Assembly (NCBI GenBank): GCA_030039655.1
Contig: JASHVC010000755.1
Span: 1-8,323 of the forward strand
Origin: Xanthobacteraceae bacterium
Lineage (GTDB): Bacteria > Pseudomonadota > Alphaproteobacteria > Rhizobiales > Xanthobacteraceae
Reading direction: 5' to 3'
DNA length: 8,323 bases
Shown one piece after another: positions 6,488 through 8,323 of the stretch; position 1 is the stretch's first letter, and every line of letters starts with the position of its first letter. The notes below the pieces were generated by a model. The model did not search any database. It was not told the DNA's origin and worked only from the letters and a program-made list of their open reading frames with translations. Both the position numbers and the translations under genes were made by a program.

Positions 6488-6536
6488 GGCCGAGTTTTCT
6501 ACGCGATCGCCGCGGAGCGTTGTTTGCCCGACTGAC
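6488..6536 (+). pseudogene. Second copy of the pdeM 3' end (remnant)
   Basis: Directly after the eamA TGA, in the same frame, the sequence reads GRVFYAIAAERCLPD-stop (6488-6535). The last 11 residues and stop are identical to the PdeM C-terminus. Positions 6498-6536 match 4544-4582 at 35 of 39 bases. All four changes are silent (GCC/GCG, TGC/TGT, CTG/TTG, CCG/CCC). The preceding four codons (GRVF against ERRL in PdeM) could be more divergent PdeM sequence. There is no start or catalytic part, so this is a gene remnant or recombination scar, not a gene. The match is seen directly; its origin is inferred. Confidence 0.8.
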
Positions 6537-6547
6537 CGCGCTTCACA

Positions 6548-8323
6548 TTAGTTCAGCCTAGCGTCTGCTGCTCGGGTTTCGCCACTGGCTGGGCGCGGCT
6601 TCGGTCTTACCGGGTGAGGCGCTTCCGCGGGCGTTTCCCAAACCGCCTGTGTCTTCACATTGACGGCATCGTCGGGCTGCGGCTCTGGCGACCAATCTTG
6701 CACCGCGAGCAGTACGCCCTCCCGCGCTTGCGGATCCAAATGCGCCGCTACTTCGTTGCCTTTTGCGGCCGAAACACGGTCGCCTTGATTGGCGGCCAGC
6801 ATGAACCACTTGTAGGACTCCGCGTAGTTCTTTTCCACGCCAATGCCGCGTCCATAGAGAACCGCGAGATTGAATTGGCTGTCTTTGACGCCATGATCGG
6901 CCGCCATTCGGAACCAGGCAGCCGCGCTCTCGTAGTCGGGTGCACCGCTTACCCCCTCCGCATAAAGAACCGCCAGATTGTGCATCGCCTTGGCATTACC
7001 CTTTTGGGCCGCCGCCAAATAAAGATCGCGGGCCCTGAGCAGATCCCTTTTGACTCCGATGCCTTTCTCATAAAGTCCGCCAAGACGGAATTGCGCCGGC
7101 GCTAGACCTTGTTTGGCGGCGCGCTCCAGCCAGCGCGCCTCTTCCTCGTTGCTCGGCGTAACGCCGCGCCCCTCGGCAAAGCGGGACGCAACTTCGTAGG
7201 CCGCCGCGGGATCGCCGGCGACGGCGGCGGCGCGCAGCGCGGCGTTGCCGATCGTGACGGGCAGCTTGTCTTCCACGATCGCAACAGAGCGCCCAGGACC
7301 GGACGGCACTTGTATGGTGTCCGGCTGCAGCAGCGCGCCGGTGATCTCAGGCAGCGCCCAGGGCGGCATCGCGCCTGCTCCGGGTTGGCCACCGGCCGGC
7401 GGCGTCACAGAAGCAACCGGCTTGGTGGCAGACTCTCGGTCCGATGGAGGAGCGACTGCCGGTCTGGGCATCGGCAGCGGTGGAGTTTCGCGCGGCGCTT
7501 GTTCGGCCTGTGCGACCGTCTGCGGTGGGGCAGCCGGCTGCACCGACACTTGCAGGGATTGCGCTTGCGGTGCAGAGCGCGGAACGATCTCGTCGAGCAG
7601 CCCGGTGTGGCTCGCCATACCTAACCCACCCGCTACGACGAGCCCAAGGCAAGCCGCGAACGCAGCCCTGCGCACGGCGCGCGCGAATACGCTTGGCCTT
7701 AGCGCTGCTGCCACAGCCGCTTCGGATTTCGCCTGTCGGGCGCGTGGTTCCGTCGCCTCTGCCTTGAGGGCGCGGCGGGCGGCGGCGATGAAGTCCATCT
7801 TGCCTGGATCGGCGACCGGGGGTGCAGCGACGTTTTTGGTCGGCGATCCGTTCAGGCGCGAGCCGGCTGCGGCGGCGTCCGGCTTGCTCTGGATCACTGG
7901 GCCTCCAGCTGCCTCGCCGAAATTTCGGGTGATGTCGCGCTCGACCGTCCGTGCCGCCGGCGGAGCTCGTGACGCGCTCGCGGCGTCGCCATTGACGCGG
8001 CGCATGCGCTCGATGTGCGCGAGCAAATCGGCCAGACCGCGCTCAAAGGCGTCGAGATGCGCAAGCTTGGCGTCGGCGGCATCCAACCGCTTCACCAGCA
8101 TGGTGACACGGTTCTCAAGATGCGCGAGCGCCGCGTCATCAATATGCCGGAACTGAGCGGTTTCGAGTTTGGCGACCAGGCCAACGAGCAATTTTTCCAG
8201 ATCGCGCGGCAGAGCTTTGCCGGCTTCTCTTGCGATGCTGATGGCGTCGATGAGTTTGTCGACACGTTTCTCTAAGGCCGACACAGTCTCGCGTGACGCC
8301 GCATTGTTGGCGACGGCGTCCAC
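6548..8323 (-). CDS. PodJ-like Sel1-repeat membrane protein (C-terminal 591 residues)
   Basis: The frame is still open at the right edge. The apparent GTG start at 8323 is probably an internal valine codon, so the N-terminus lies outside. Visible order: a charged helical/coiled-coil region (about residues 1-110, e.g. VSALEKRVDKLID), a linker with KMDFIAAARRALKAE (175-189), one membrane segment (about 219-237, AAFAACLGLVVAGGLG), a Pro/Ala-rich linker (about 248-345), then about four Sel1-like repeats (about 372-515, e.g. AMHNLAVLYAEG and QFNLAVLYGRGIGVEKNYAE) and a disordered tail. A cytoplasmic coiled coil, one membrane pass and periplasmic Sel1 repeats is the layout of the polarity factor PodJ. 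Many Hyphomicrobiales carry similar genes. No peptidoglycan-binding domain follows the repeats here. A polarity or envelope role is inferred from architecture. It is convergent with the plus-strand genes. Confidence 0.82.
   Translation of the reverse strand: MDAVANNAASRETVSALEKRVDKLIDAISIAREAGKALPRDLEKLLVGLVAKLETAQFRHIDDAALAHLENRVTMLVKRLDAADAKLAHLDAFERGLADLLAHIERMRRVNGDAASASRAPPAARTVERDITRNFGEAAGGPVIQSKPDAAAAGSRLNGSPTKNVAAPPVADPGKMDFIAAARRALKAEATEPRARQAKSEAAVAAALRPSVFARAVRRAAFAACLGLVVAGGLGMASHTGLLDEIVPRSAPQAQSLQVSVQPAAPPQTVAQAEQAPRETPPLPMPRPAVAPPSDRESATKPVASVTPPAGGQPGAGAMPPWALPEITGALLQPDTIQVPSGPGRSVAIVEDKLPVTIGNAALRAAAVAGDPAAAYEVASRFAEGRGVTPSNEEEARWLERAAKQGLAPAQFRLGGLYEKGIGVKRDLLRARDLYLAAAQKGNAKAMHNLAVLYAEGVSGAPDYESAAAWFRMAADHGVKDSQFNLAVLYGRGIGVEKNYAESYKWFMLAANQGDRVSAAKGNEVAAHLDPQAREGVLLAVQDWSPEPQPDDAVNVKTQAVWETPAEAPHPVRPKPRPASGETRAADARLN

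Noticed and set aside
4544..6536. Insertion sequence or composite transposon carrying lysR-eamA
   Set aside because: No transposase or terminal inverted repeats are visible; the bracketing copies are 39-bp coding ends with silent differences, not short exact target duplications.
7245..8156. Plus-strand open frame of 303 codons opposite the PodJ-like gene
   Set aside because: The translation is Ala/Arg/Gly/Ser-rich low complexity with no domain or good ribosome site, while the opposite strand encodes clear Sel1 repeats and a membrane segment.

Overview
The window is high-GC, densely packed bacterial DNA. It most resembles an alphaproteobacterium of the Hyphomicrobiales (Bradyrhizobium/Xanthobacteraceae type). 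The reasons are the gene content (a ligase-associated DNA-repair cluster and a PodJ-like Sel1 protein with a DFIAAARRA motif), GTGA start/stop overlaps, and an alphaproteobacterial-type LexA-like half-site pair. The genus cannot be settled from the sequence alone.

Left part (1-4581): most of the ligase-associated DNA damage response cluster. The beginning of a metallo-beta-lactamase/beta-CASP exonuclease leaves on the minus strand at 262. Divergent from it, across a 43-bp gap, run a TPR-methyltransferase (306-1280), a DEXH-box Lhr-type helicase (1277-3826) and the metallophosphoesterase endonuclease pdeM (3823-4581). The three plus-strand genes overlap at both junctions by 4 bp (GTGA), which indicates one translationally coupled operon. 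The ATP-dependent DNA ligase usual in this cluster is not in the window and may lie past the left edge. The divergent gap holds a near-match (7 of 8) to the alphaproteobacterial SOS box GAAC-N7-GAAC. Two of the repair genes appear to carry translated palindromic elements: a clear HSRESGNP-type repeat at the start of pdeM, and a less certain one between helicase motifs I and Ia.

Middle part (4545-6487): a divergent lysR-type regulator and eamA/DMT-family exporter pair, with a short AT-rich control region between them. That region contains an ATTC-N9-GAAT dyad (LysR-box geometry) overlapping a minus-strand TATAAT. This pair looks like an inserted module. Immediately after the eamA stop lies a second copy of the last 11 codons plus stop of pdeM, 35/39 bp identical to the end of the intact gene. 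All four differences are synonymous. The lysR-eamA pair is therefore bracketed by two direct copies of the pdeM 3' end that diverged under protein-coding constraint. The lysR stop codon itself lies inside the left copy.

Right part (6548-8323): the C-terminal 591 residues of a PodJ-like polarity/cell-envelope protein on the minus strand: coiled coil, one membrane segment, Pro/Ala-rich linker and about four Sel1 repeats. Its beginning is beyond the right edge. It is convergent with the plus-strand genes and may have been the direct neighbour of pdeM before the lysR-eamA module arrived. No intergenic stretch exceeds about 100 bp, and I see no tRNA, rRNA, CRISPR array or transposase gene.
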